From NCBI GenBank assembly GCA_947581845.1, contig CANPVY010000344.1, forward strand, positions 1-7,202: DNA of 7,202 bases. Direction: 5' to 3'. Shown piece by piece: positions 1 through 6,617 of this stretch. The position numbers were made by a program, and so were the translations under genes. How positions within the stretch are numbered: position 1 is the first letter of the stretch; the number at the start of each line of letters is the position of its first letter. The notes under the pieces were generated by a model. The model was not told the origin of the DNA, searched no databases, and saw nothing but the letters and a program-made list of their open reading frames with translations. The DNA comes from an uncultured bacterium. Its GTDB lineage: Bacteria > Gemmatimonadota > Gemmatimonadetes > Palauibacterales > KS3-K002.

Positions 1-592
1 GCAGATGGGCATCATCTTCTTGGATGAGCTGGACAAGATCGCCGCCGAGCGGAGCCCAATCGGCGGACCGGATGTCTCGCGTGGCGGAGTACAGCGCGAT
101 CTGCTGCCCATCATTGAGGGCTCGAGCGTCCAGACCAAGTATGGAATGGTGCGCAGCGAGCACATTCTGTTCATCGCTGCAGGGGCCTTTCATGCGACCA
201 AGCCGTCCGACCTCATCCCGGAGCTGCAGGGTCGCCTCCCGATCCGCGTCGAGCTGGCACCGCTGAACGAGCAAGATTTCGTCAGGATCCTCACCGAGCC
301 CAAGAACGCTCTGCTCACCCCGTATCGGGCACTCATCGAGACGGAAGGGGCCGAGCTCGTGTTCGACGAGAGCGGTGTCGCCGAGATCGCACGCATCGCC
401 GCCGACGTGAACCAACGGATGGAGAACATAGGCGCCCGCCGCCTGCATACGGTGCTGACCACCCTGCTGGAAGAGATCATGTTTGATCTGCCCGAGTCCG
501 GCAGTGGGAGGATCGTGGTGGACGCGCCCCTTGTACAGGAGCGTCTGGCTCGAGTCGTCCAGGACGAGGATCTGCGCCGCTATATTCTCTAG
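1..592 (+). CDS. hslU: HslU (ClpY), ATPase subunit of the HslVU protease, C-terminal part
   Basis: This is the C-terminal half of HslU, the AAA+ unfoldase that feeds proteins into the HslV peptidase in the cytoplasm. The reading frame is open to the left edge (first full codon at base 2), so the Walker A motif and most of the I domain lie outside; about 196 of the usual ~440 residues remain. The visible part starts inside the Walker B motif ([12 protein letters not shown], bases 8-43). It continues through the sensor-1 region ([10 protein letters not shown]) and the HslU hallmark [18 protein letters not shown], which carries the arginine finger region. It then reaches the sensor-2 helix (GARRLHTVL). 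The protein ends in EDLRRYIL, matching the hydrophobic C-terminal tail that docks into HslV, so the 3' end looks intact and functional. HslU is separated from ClpX by the [13 protein letters not shown] segment and this tail. hslV is expected immediately upstream but is not visible. Confidence 0.96.
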   Translation, partial: QMGIIFLDELDKIAAERSPIGGPDVSRGGVQRDLLPIIEGSSVQTKYGMVRSEHILFIAAGAFHATKPSDLIPELQGRLPIRVELAPLNEQDFVRILTEPKNALLTPYRALIETEGAELVFDESGVAEIARIAADVNQRMENIGARRLHTVLTTLLEEIMFDLPESGSGRIVVDAPLVQERLARVVQDEDLRRYIL

Positions 593-645
593 TTGTAGGC
601 CAGGACACGGCTCACTGGCGTCCGCCGGGTTTCCAAGCCGTCCGA

Positions 646-674
646 TTGGCACGCCTGCGGATCTCTGCTAAATT
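646..674 (+). promoter_or_regulatory. Predicted sigma-70-type promoter for gcvT operon
   Basis: In the gap after hslU there is TTGGCA (646-651, 5 of 6 to the -35 consensus). A 17-base spacer follows, then TAAATT (669-674, 4 of 6 to the -10 consensus), preceded by TG one base upstream (666-667), which is an extended -10 element. Transcription would begin near 681, giving a leader of about 48 bases before the gcvT ATG. This would drive gcvT, the Mog-like gene and probably the sigma-54 activator. It is a pattern match only. The -35 lies inside TTGGCACG, which also resembles half of a sigma-54 promoter. Confidence 0.5.
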
Positions 675-715
675 GGCAGTCAGTAGACTCCCACAATTCA
701 GCTCACTTCGAGACC

Positions 716-720
716 AGGAG
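716..720 (+). promoter_or_regulatory. Ribosome binding site that decides the gcvT start
   Basis: AGGAG lies 8 bases before the ATG at 729. An in-frame GTG at 720 would overlap this Shine-Dalgarno sequence and has nothing comparable at a proper distance, so the ATG at 729 is preferred over the longer GTG form. Confidence 0.7.
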
Positions 721-728
721 TGGCCCCG

Positions 729-1844
729 ATGGCCGAGGATTCGAAGAGAACGCCGCTCTACGCGGAGCACGTCAAGCTGGGCGCCAAGATGATCCCGTTC
801 GCCGGCTTCGAGATGCCGGTTCAGTACCCGACAGGGGTCTCGAGTGAGCATCGCTGGGTGCGGGAGCACGCTGGGCTCTTCGATGTCTCCCACATGGGCG
901 AGTTCAGCGTGGCAGGTAGCGGTGCCCTGGAGTTCGTGAACCATGTGGTGGCGAACGATGTCTCGCGGCTGGAAGCGGGCCAGGCGCAGTATACCGTGAT
1001 GTGCCGAGAGGGTGGCGGGATTGTCGACGATCTCCTGGTCTATCGGTTTCCCGAGCGTTTCCGACTCGTGGTGAACGCGGCGAATATCGAGAAGGACTTC
1101 CGATGGATTCAGGGCTGCTTGGATGAGTGGGAGGCTGGGGGCGTCGAGCTGGTTGACGAGAGTGACAGGATCGGATTGCTGGCGCTTCAGGGCGCCGAGA
1201 GTGAGGCGATTGTGGAGCCGCTCACTCCTCTCGACGCGTCTGCGATCAGGTATTACCGCTTCGCGGAGGGCGAGGTCGCGGGTGTACCGTGCGTGGTCAG
1301 TCGGACCGGCTACACGGGCGAGGATGGATTCGAGCTGTACTGCGCGGCGGAAGCGGCAGTGAAGCTGTGGCAGGCGGTGATGGAAGCGGGGGGCGAGCGG
1401 ATCAAGCCCATCGGGTTGGGGGCCCGGGACACGCTCCGTCTCGAGGTCGGTTTGGCATTGTACGGCAATGATATCGACGAGCAGACGACGCCTTTGGAGG
1501 CTGGCCTGGGCTGGACGGTCAAGTTCGACAAGGGCGACTTCATCGGTCGGGCGACCCTGATGAAGCAGAAGGAGCAGGGCGTGGAGCGAAAGCTCTGCGG
1601 CTTCGTTCTGCAGCGGCAGGGGTTCCCCCGCCCGGGATACGAGATCCGCTGCCAGGGCAAGCCAGCGGGCGTGGTTCGCAGCGGTACGGTAGGCCCGAGC
1701 GTGGGGCAGGGCATCGGCACCGGATACCTGCCCAGCGAATGGAGCGCGCCGGGCACGGAGATCGAGGTCGTGATCCGCGACCGGGCGACGCCGGCCGCAG
1801 TGGTCCGCATGCCGTTCTACAAAGAAGGCTCGGTGAGGCGGTGA
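729..1844 (+). CDS. gcvT: Aminomethyltransferase, glycine cleavage system T protein
   Basis: GcvT transfers the methylene group of the aminomethyl-lipoyl arm of GcvH to tetrahydrofolate, releasing ammonia. The 371-residue product is close to the family's usual ~365. Family landmarks appear in order: TPLY near the N terminus (8-11), GFEMPVQY (26-33), FDVSHMGEF (51-59), and GGIVDDLLVY (96-105), whose Asp pair 100/101 includes the expected catalytic Asp. They continue with GYTGEDGFELY (194-204), GLGARDTLRLE (229-239) and DFIGRATL. The C-terminal barrel domain carries the SGTVGPSVGQGIG segment. The start is the ATG at 729, chosen for its AGGAG at 716-720; a GTG at 720 would add three residues. 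The 3' end overlaps the start of the Mog-like gene by 4 bases. gcvH and gcvP are not in the window. A related folate-binding protein such as YgfZ is less likely because length and GcvT motifs fit throughout. Confidence 0.96.
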   Translation: MAEDSKRTPLYAEHVKLGAKMIPFAGFEMPVQYPTGVSSEHRWVREHAGLFDVSHMGEFSVAGSGALEFVNHVVANDVSRLEAGQAQYTVMCREGGGIVDDLLVYRFPERFRLVVNAANIEKDFRWIQGCLDEWEAGGVELVDESDRIGLLALQGAESEAIVEPLTPLDASAIRYYRFAEGEVAGVPCVVSRTGYTGEDGFELYCAAEAAVKLWQAVMEAGGERIKPIGLGARDTLRLEVGLALYGNDIDEQTTPLEAGLGWTVKFDKGDFIGRATLMKQKEQGVERKLCGFVLQRQGFPRPGYEIRCQGKPAGVVRSGTVGPSVGQGIGTGYLPSEWSAPGTEIEVVIRDRATPAAVVRMPFYKEGSVRR

Positions 1845-2320
1845 TCCGCGTCGCGATACTGACGGTCAGCGACATGGCGGCTGCCGGGGAGCGGCGCGAC
1901 AGCTCGGGTGAGGCCGCTCGCGAATGGGTGCGAGTGAACGGCTGGTCGCTGGTCGAGCATCGCGTGGTTCCTGATGAGACCGTGCCGATCGCCACCCAGC
2001 TTGCCCGCTGGGCAGACGGCGGCCAGGTGGATCTGATCGTCACCGTCGGCGGGACGGGTTTCGGGCCACGCGATATCACGCCAGAAGCCACCTCCACGAT
2101 CTTGGAGCGGCCTGCCCCGGGTCTTGCCGAGTCATTGCGAGCGAGCGGTGTGCAGAGCACACCGTTCGCCATGCTGGGCCGGGGTCTCGCCGGTATCCGT
2201 GGTCGCGCTCTCATCGTGAACCTACCTGGGGCCGAGCGGGCAGTCCGGGAAGGGCTGGATATCCTGGAGCAGGTGGTCCCGCACGCCGTGGAACTGCTGG
2301 GCGGCCGAACCGAGCACTAG
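1841..2320 (+). CDS. MoaB/Mog-family molybdopterin adenylyltransferase
   Basis: A 159-residue single-domain MoaB/Mog-fold protein. This family adenylylates molybdopterin before molybdenum insertion in molybdenum cofactor synthesis, in the cytoplasm. The substrate-binding signature GGTGFGPRDITPEAT is at 70-84, and the second signature with NLPG at 127-130 is intact. Asp45 (in VVPDE) and Asp78 (in GPRD) line up with the two aspartates I recall as important in E. coli MogA (Asp49 and Asp82), which favours an active enzyme over the inactive E. coli MoaB type. I chose the GTG at 1841, which overlaps the gcvT stop as GTGA, because the protein then begins IRVAILTVSD as expected for the family; the frame stays open further upstream inside gcvT. 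GGTGAGG (1832-1838) or AGAAGG (1823-1828) may serve as ribosome binding site, and translation is probably coupled to gcvT. MoaB and Mog cannot be separated from sequence alone, so no symbol is given. Confidence 0.9.
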   Translation: MIRVAILTVSDMAAAGERRDSSGEAAREWVRVNGWSLVEHRVVPDETVPIATQLARWADGGQVDLIVTVGGTGFGPRDITPEATSTILERPAPGLAESLRASGVQSTPFAMLGRGLAGIRGRALIVNLPGAERAVREGLDILEQVVPHAVELLGGRTEH

Positions 2321-2337
2321 CGAGCTAACCGCGCGAT

Positions 2338-3972
2338 ATGGCGATCATACTGATAACCACCGCCGACCTGGGACGTGCCGGGGCGCTGCAGCGTGCTTTT
2401 GAGCCGGACGATGAAGTCCGGTTCGTGACGAGTGCAGGAGACGTGCGAGCGGCGCTCGAGCCGGCTGAGGACAGTGAGGCGGCTCTGGTCTTGACCGGCG
2501 AGGTAGGAGAGCGGCCGACCCGGGAACTGATATCGGCGGTATCCGATAACGGTCGGCATATCGCGGTTGTCGCGGTCGCTGGTGTCGGGGAGATGTTGCC
2601 CAGCGAGTTGGCGGCCGAGTTGCGGATCGATGAGGTGTTCGTCGAGCCGGTCGACCCTGACGAGATCGTCTTGGTCGTCCGGCGATTGATCCAACGCAGG
2701 CGTCTGCAAGTTGAGATCGGCATCGTCGGCAACACCGAAGCCATCCAGGAGGTAGTAGAGCGGATCGCCCAGATCGCGCCCGTCGGCTCGACGGTGCTCA
2801 TCACCGGTGAGAGTGGGACGGGGAAGGAGCTGGTCGCTCGGGGTCTGCACAGACTCTCTCCCCGGCGCGGCAAGCCGTTCATTGCCGTGAGCATCGCCGC
2901 GCTGCCGGAGACACTGCTGGAGTCGGAGCTGTTCGGGCACGAGAAGGGAGCTTTCACTGGGGCCAGCTCGCTACGCAAAGGCATGTTCGAGCTGGCCAAC
3001 GGTGGGACGATCTTCCTCGACGAGGTGGCTGAGATGCCCTCCGGACCCCAGACCCGACTGCTGCGGGTTCTGGAGCAGCGCGAGTTCATGCGAGTGGGTG
3101 GCAGTGAATCGATCAAGGTCGACGTCCGAGTGATCGCGGCCACCAATCGCGACTTACGCCAGGCCGTCGCGCTGAACGAGTTCCGGCGCGATCTCTACTA
3201 TAGGCTCAATGTCCTGCACATCCACATGCCGCCTTTGCGCGAGCGGCGCGAGGACATTCCCTTGCTGGTCCACGAGCTCATCCGCGAGCTCAGCCGCGAG
3301 CACCGGCGGGCGTTCAAGGGCATTGCGCCCGACGCGCTGGAGATCTTGGTCCGTTACGACTGGCCGGGCAACGTGCGCGAGCTCAGGAACCTTCTGGAGT
3401 CAATGGTGGTCCTGGCTCCGGGGTCGACCATTCGGCCGGTGGACATCCCTCCCGACGTGCGGCGTGGCGCGGAGCGCGGCGTGCCTGGCCGGGCTCCCGT
3501 GCAGCCGCCGGCCCTGCGGCACGAAGAGATGGCCGGGCGCGAGGGTCTATCGGCTCGGTTGCCGCAGATGGAGTTCGTCTTCCGCACGTTGGTCGACCTG
3601 AAGTTCGATATCGAGGACCTGCGGAGGGAGTTCGAGCTCTACAAGCGCAGACACCCCGAGCTGACGGCTGCGCGTGAGGCGCGTGTGCTCGAGGTACCGC
3701 GAGCCACACCAGAGGCCACGATGATCGAGCCCCTGGTCGTAGGATCCGCTGCGGAGGATGCGCCAGCTGCAACCGGCGCTGGGGCGCCGGGGTCGGCGGA
3801 GGAGGGGGCGATCTACTTCCGGCCCGGGATGACGATGGAGGAATTGGAACGAGCGGCGATCATCGCGACGCTCGAGTCCGTCGGAGGTAACCGTCGGCTC
3901 GCCTCGGAACAGCTCGGGATCGGTGAGCGGACGCTATACCGGAAGCTCAAGGAGTACCAGATCGACGCCTGA
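2338..3972 (+). CDS. Sigma-54-dependent transcriptional activator (NtrC family) with degenerate receiver domain
   Basis: A 544-residue bacterial enhancer-binding protein that would remodel RNA polymerase-sigma-54 at -24/-12 promoters. Residues 1-117 look like a receiver fold, but the phosphoacceptor position after strand 3 is Thr53 (ALVLTGEV). The acidic pair after strand 1 is Thr-Thr (7-8), and the conserved Lys before Pro is Glu103. The AAA+ domain (about 129-375) is complete: Walker A GESGTGKE (157-164), sigma-54-contacting GAFTGA (204-209), Walker B IFLDE (225-229), sensor 1 ATNRD (268-272), arginine-finger region FRRDLYYRLN (282-291) and sensor 2 WPGNVREL (342-349). Then come a Pro/Ala-rich linker, a charged helical, probably coiled-coil segment (411-442), a second Ala/Gly linker, and a Fis-type helix-turn-helix at the C terminus (about 498-544). 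It follows the Mog-like gene by 17 bases with no clear Shine-Dalgarno sequence, so translational coupling is possible. The stop lies 7 bases from the stop of the convergent gene. Target genes are unknown. Confidence 0.93.
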   Translation: MAIILITTADLGRAGALQRAFEPDDEVRFVTSAGDVRAALEPAEDSEAALVLTGEVGERPTRELISAVSDNGRHIAVVAVAGVGEMLPSELAAELRIDEVFVEPVDPDEIVLVVRRLIQRRRLQVEIGIVGNTEAIQEVVERIAQIAPVGSTVLITGESGTGKELVARGLHRLSPRRGKPFIAVSIAALPETLLESELFGHEKGAFTGASSLRKGMFELANGGTIFLDEVAEMPSGPQTRLLRVLEQREFMRVGGSESIKVDVRVIAATNRDLRQAVALNEFRRDLYYRLNVLHIHMPPLRERREDIPLLVHELIRELSREHRRAFKGIAPDALEILVRYDWPGNVRELRNLLESMVVLAPGSTIRPVDIPPDVRRGAERGVPGRAPVQPPALRHEEMAGREGLSARLPQMEFVFRTLVDLKFDIEDLRREFELYKRRHPELTAAREARVLEVPRATPEATMIEPLVVGSAAEDAPAATGAGAPGSAEEGAIYFRPGMTMEELERAAIIATLESVGGNRRLASEQLGIGERTLYRKLKEYQIDA

Positions 3973-3979
3973 GGTTGAC

Positions 3980-4627
3980 CTACGATCTAGCCCGGCTCAG
4001 AACCCTGCCTCGTTCCGCCTGCAGCACCCGGATGATCCGGGTCCAATCCAGCGATCGTTCGCCAGCGTACTCGGCCTGAAACGTCAGATCCAGATCGATC
4101 GCCGGATCGAACAGGTAAAGCGCGGATTGCGTCTCCTGCTGCCTCAGCTGCTGGCGCCCCCAGCCCGGTGTGAGGGGCAGGATGCCGATGGGTCGGTACA
4201 ACATCCCCTGGCTCAGGAGGCTGAGCTCGGTAGGTGCGAACTCAGCCTGACGTGCGTAGGTGAAGAACGATACCAGGAACACGCTCGCGTCAGCGCGCAG
4301 CCCGGCGTTGCGACCCATCTCGCGGATCAGCGTGATGCGTGACGCGACGAGCGCGTGCAATCGCTGGTAGGTGTCAGGGGCGGCCAGGCGAATCACCGCT
4401 TCGTCGAGCGGGGTCACCTTGACCTGCGTGTCATCGGACTGTAGCGGGACGGTGAAGTCGTCCTGTCGCAGGGTGCCGTAACCCGGCGGTGGCAGGATAT
4501 CGGTGGTCCAGCCCGCTTCTGGCTGAACCTCTGCGGCAGCGTCTTCGCTCGAGGCGCCTCCAGTGCAGGCGCAGAGGATCGTCGCGGCGACGAGGCCGCA
4601 TACGGGGCGAGCGGTTTGCGCGAACAT
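3980..4627 (-). CDS. Putative lipoprotein of unknown function, downstream of clpX
   Basis: I do not recognise the family of this 215-residue protein. The N terminus looks like a lipoprotein signal: Arg7, a hydrophobic stretch (about 9-20) and LCAC with a candidate lipidated Cys21, followed by a Gly/Ser/Ala/Glu-rich low-complexity tether (22-38). Thr at +2 fits outer-membrane sorting by the E. coli rule. The mature part contains PLDEAVIRLAAPDTYQRL (73-90) and a helical stretch to about 108. After that come alternating hydrophobic stretches that may be beta strands (ASVFLVSFFTYA 114-125, SALYLFDPAIDLDLTF 168-183) around a Pro/Gly-containing segment (RPIGILPLTPGWG 145-157). The tail is basic. 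No cysteines remain after Cys21 and no second membrane segment is seen. The ATG at 4627 has only a modest GGA upstream. The gene lies 48 bases after clpX on the same strand with no convincing terminator between, so it may be the last gene of the tig-clpP-clpX operon. Codon use resembles its neighbours. Confidence 0.75.
   Translation of the reverse strand: MFAQTARPVCGLVAATILCACTGGASSEDAAAEVQPEAGWTTDILPPPGYGTLRQDDFTVPLQSDDTQVKVTPLDEAVIRLAAPDTYQRLHALVASRITLIREMGRNAGLRADASVFLVSFFTYARQAEFAPTELSLLSQGMLYRPIGILPLTPGWGRQQLRQQETQSALYLFDPAIDLDLTFQAEYAGERSLDWTRIIRVLQAERGRVLSRARS
4026..4042. repeat. Short perfect inverted repeat near the convergent gene ends
   Basis: ACCCGGAT (4026-4033) and ATCCGGGT (4035-4042) are exact reverse complements around one central base. 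As RNA this would fold as a 6-bp GC-rich stem with a 5-base loop. It sits inside the 3' part of the lipoprotein gene, about 54 bases past the stop of the sigma-54 activator. There is no T-tract on either side, so it is not a standard intrinsic terminator. The arms fall in ordinary codons (Thr-Arg-Ile-Ile-Arg-Val), so it may be coincidental. Confidence 0.3.
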
Positions 4628-4675
4628 AGGGCAGATTCCGTTAGCGAGTGGGGGAAGGGAGCCGCTTTCCCGGCC

Positions 4676-5941
4676 TCAAGCCTCTTTCCTCTGAGTTCCC
4701 GGCTCGAGGATGAGCATCGGGGGAGCCTTCCCTTCCACACACTCCTGCGTGATCACGACCTCCCTGACATCTTCGCGAGACGGGAGCTCGAACATGATGT
4801 CCAGCATGAGATCCTCGATGATGGCCCGCAGCCCCCGCGCGCCGCTGCCGCGCGCGATCGCCTTGCGTGCGATAGCGCGCAGGGCATCGGGCTCGAACTT
4901 GAGCCTGATATCATCGAGCTCGACCATCTTCTGGTACTGTTTGACCAGCGCGTTCTTGGGCTCCTGCAAGATGTCGACCAACGCGTCCTCGTCCAACTCG
5001 TCGAGGGCGACAACGACCGGCACACGGCCTACGAGCTCGGGGATCAGGCCATAGCGGATCAGATCCTCCGGCTCAACGTAGTGGAAAGCCTTGCAGGTGC
5101 CCTCTTCCAGCTCGATCCCCTCCTGTTCCCGTTTCACCTGGCTGCGCCCGAAGCCGATCTGCCGTGTGCCGATGCGGGATTCGATGATCTTCTCCAAGCC
5201 AGCGAACGCACCGCCGCAAATGAACAGGATGTTCCGCGTGTCGATCTGTATGTACTCCTGCTGCGGGTGTTTACGGCCGCCCTGTGGTGGCACATTAGCG
5301 ACAGTGCCTTCCAAGATCTTGAGCAGCGCCTGCTGAACACCTTCACCCGAGACGTCTCGCGTGATGGACGGGTTCTCTGATTTTCGCGCGATCTTGTCGA
5401 GCTCGTCGACATAGACGATACCGCGTTCGGACTCGGCGATGTTGTAATCGCCAGCCTGCAGCAGCTGGACGAGGATATTCTCGACATCCTCGCCGACGTA
5501 GCCCGCCTCGGTCAGAGTTGTCGCGTCGGCGATGGTGAAGGGGACGTCAAGCAGGCGAGCCAGCGTCCGGGCCAGCAGTGTCTTGCCGACGCCGGTGGGC
5601 CCGATCAGCAGGATGTTGGACTTCTCGAGCTCGACGTCCTCGACCTGGCCCTGGTTGTTGATCCGCTTGTAATGGTTGTAGACGGCGACTGCCAGTGATT
5701 TCTTTGCCCTGTGCTGGCCGATGACGTATTGGTCTAGCGTTTGCTTGATTTCCTCAGGGGTCGGGACCTGCGCGATACTCTGCGCAGCCGATCGCTCCTC
5801 TTCTTCGGCCAGAATCTCGTTACAGAGGGCGACGCACTCGTTGCAGATGTACACGTTCGGGCCGGAGATGAACTTCTTGACGCTCTCTTTCGACTTCCCG
5901 CAGAACGAGCAACGCAGGTGTCTATCGCTGGGCACCGTCAT
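4676..5941 (-). CDS. clpX: ClpX, ATP-dependent unfoldase of the ClpXP protease
   Basis: ClpX is the hexameric AAA+ unfoldase that recognises tagged substrates and threads them into ClpP. The 421-residue product has the full family architecture. An N-terminal zinc-binding domain carries Cys11, Cys14, Cys33 and Cys36. Next are Walker A GPTGVGKT (114-121), the pore-1 loop GYVGED (147-152) and Walker [12 protein letters not shown] (174-184). The RKH pore loop is at 223-225, and the IGF loop that docks on ClpP is at 262-264. The arginine-finger region GRVPV has Arg307, and sensor 2 GARGL has Arg370. All key residues are present. The ATG at 5941 has a strong GGGGAGGG (5946-5953) 4 bases upstream, lying within the 14-base gap after the clpP stop, so the two genes are co-transcribed. 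Acidic runs (EEEER, 46-50) link the zinc and AAA+ domains. The gene after it is an unknown lipoprotein, not lon. Confidence 0.98.
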   Translation of the reverse strand: MTVPSDRHLRCSFCGKSKESVKKFISGPNVYICNECVALCNEILAEEEERSAAQSIAQVPTPEEIKQTLDQYVIGQHRAKKSLAVAVYNHYKRINNQGQVEDVELEKSNILLIGPTGVGKTLLARTLARLLDVPFTIADATTLTEAGYVGEDVENILVQLLQAGDYNIAESERGIVYVDELDKIARKSENPSITRDVSGEGVQQALLKILEGTVANVPPQGGRKHPQQEYIQIDTRNILFICGGAFAGLEKIIESRIGTRQIGFGRSQVKREQEGIELEEGTCKAFHYVEPEDLIRYGLIPELVGRVPVVVALDELDEDALVDILQEPKNALVKQYQKMVELDDIRLKFEPDALRAIARKAIARGSGARGLRAIIEDLMLDIMFELPSREDVREVVITQECVEGKAPPMLILEPGTQRKEA

Positions 5942-5955
5942 CTGACCCTCCCCGC

Positions 5956-6573
5956 CTACTCCTTCGCATCGCTTTCCGTGACGTCGGTCTTGCTGGTGAT
6001 GATCTGGTCGATGATCCCGTACTCCTCTGCCTCGGCAGGTGACATGAACCGGTCGCGGTCTGCGTCCTCCGCCACTTTCTCGAGCGGCTGACCGGTGTGG
6101 TAGGCCAGGATGTCGTTGATCCGCTCGCGGGCGTAGATGATCTCTTTCGCCGCGATCTCGATGTCCGAGGCAGTGCCCTGCGAGCCACCGGACGGCTGGT
6201 GGATCATGATCCGCGAGTTGGGCAGGGCCGAGCGCTTGCCCCGCGTGCCGGCAGCCAACAGCAGTGCGCCCATCGACGCGGCCATGCCCATGCAGATGGT
6301 GGAGATGGGCGCCGTCATGAACTGCATGGTGTCGTAGATAGCCAGGCCGGCATAGACCGCACCGCCCGGGCAGTTGATATAGAGGTAGACGTCTTTGTCC
6401 GGGCTCTCCGCCTGCAGGAACAGCAGCTGTGCGATCACGATGTTGGCGACGTCATCGGTGATCGGCGAGCCGAGAAACACGATCCGGTCCATCAAGAGGC
6501 GCGAGAAGATGTCATAGACCTTCTCACCGCGACTGGACCGTTCGATCACGTAAGGTGCGTAGTAGGGCGCCAT
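5956..6573 (-). CDS. clpP: ClpP, proteolytic subunit of the Clp protease
   Basis: ClpP is the serine peptidase that forms the two-ring degradation chamber used by ClpX and other Clp ATPases. The 205-residue product has the full catalytic triad: Ser100 in GMAASMGA, His125 in MIHQPSGG and Asp174 in DRDRFMS. The N terminus ([20 protein letters not shown]) matches the mature N-terminal loop and first helix, so any propeptide is only a few residues. The oxyanion-region motif reads INCPGG (66-71), with Cys68 where Ser is commoner. The ATG at 6573 has GAAGG (6581-6585) 7 bases upstream. It lies 44 bases after the trigger factor stop and 14 bases before clpX, in the usual order tig-clpP-clpX. A second clpP paralogue elsewhere in the genome cannot be excluded. 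Confidence 0.98.
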   Translation of the reverse strand: MAPYYAPYVIERSSRGEKVYDIFSRLLMDRIVFLGSPITDDVANIVIAQLLFLQAESPDKDVYLYINCPGGAVYAGLAIYDTMQFMTAPISTICMGMAASMGALLLAAGTRGKRSALPNSRIMIHQPSGGSQGTASDIEIAAKEIIYARERINDILAYHTGQPLEKVAEDADRDRFMSPAEAEEYGIIDQIITSKTDVTESDAKE

Positions 6574-6617
6574 GACTCTGCCTTCGTCTCCGGTGACTCA
6601 GCTCGTCTGTCGAGCGA

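Noticed and set aside
593..645. Terminator or small RNA just after hslU
   Set aside because: Only an imperfect GGACAC/GCGTCC pairing without a T-tract. Nothing else stands out in the gap apart from the promoter.
646..662. Possible sigma-54 promoter (TTGGCACG) upstream of gcvT
   Set aside because: The -24 half is a full match, but the -12 half lacks the essential GC at the required spacing (GA at 660-661). A sigma-70-type reading explains the site better.
720..728. GTG at 720 as the gcvT start
   Set aside because: It overlaps the AGGAG that is well placed for the ATG at 729 and has no ribosome binding site of its own.
4095..4110. Small hairpin TCGATC-GCCG-GATCGA as a terminator
   Set aside because: Only 6 bp, no T-tract on either strand, and it lies inside coding sequence for Pro-Ala-Ile-Asp-Leu-Asp codons of the lipoprotein.
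4628..4675. Terminator between clpX and the lipoprotein gene
   Set aside because: Only a weak 5-bp GGGAA/TTCCC pairing with a 10-base loop and no T-tract, so it is not convincing.
4616..5380. Long + strand open frame opposite clpX and other long antisense frames (for example 1310-1810, 2317-3146, 6097-6621)
   Set aside because: These are shadows of GC-rich codon use opposite strongly conserved genes. Their translations show no recognisable domain and they contradict the well-supported genes.
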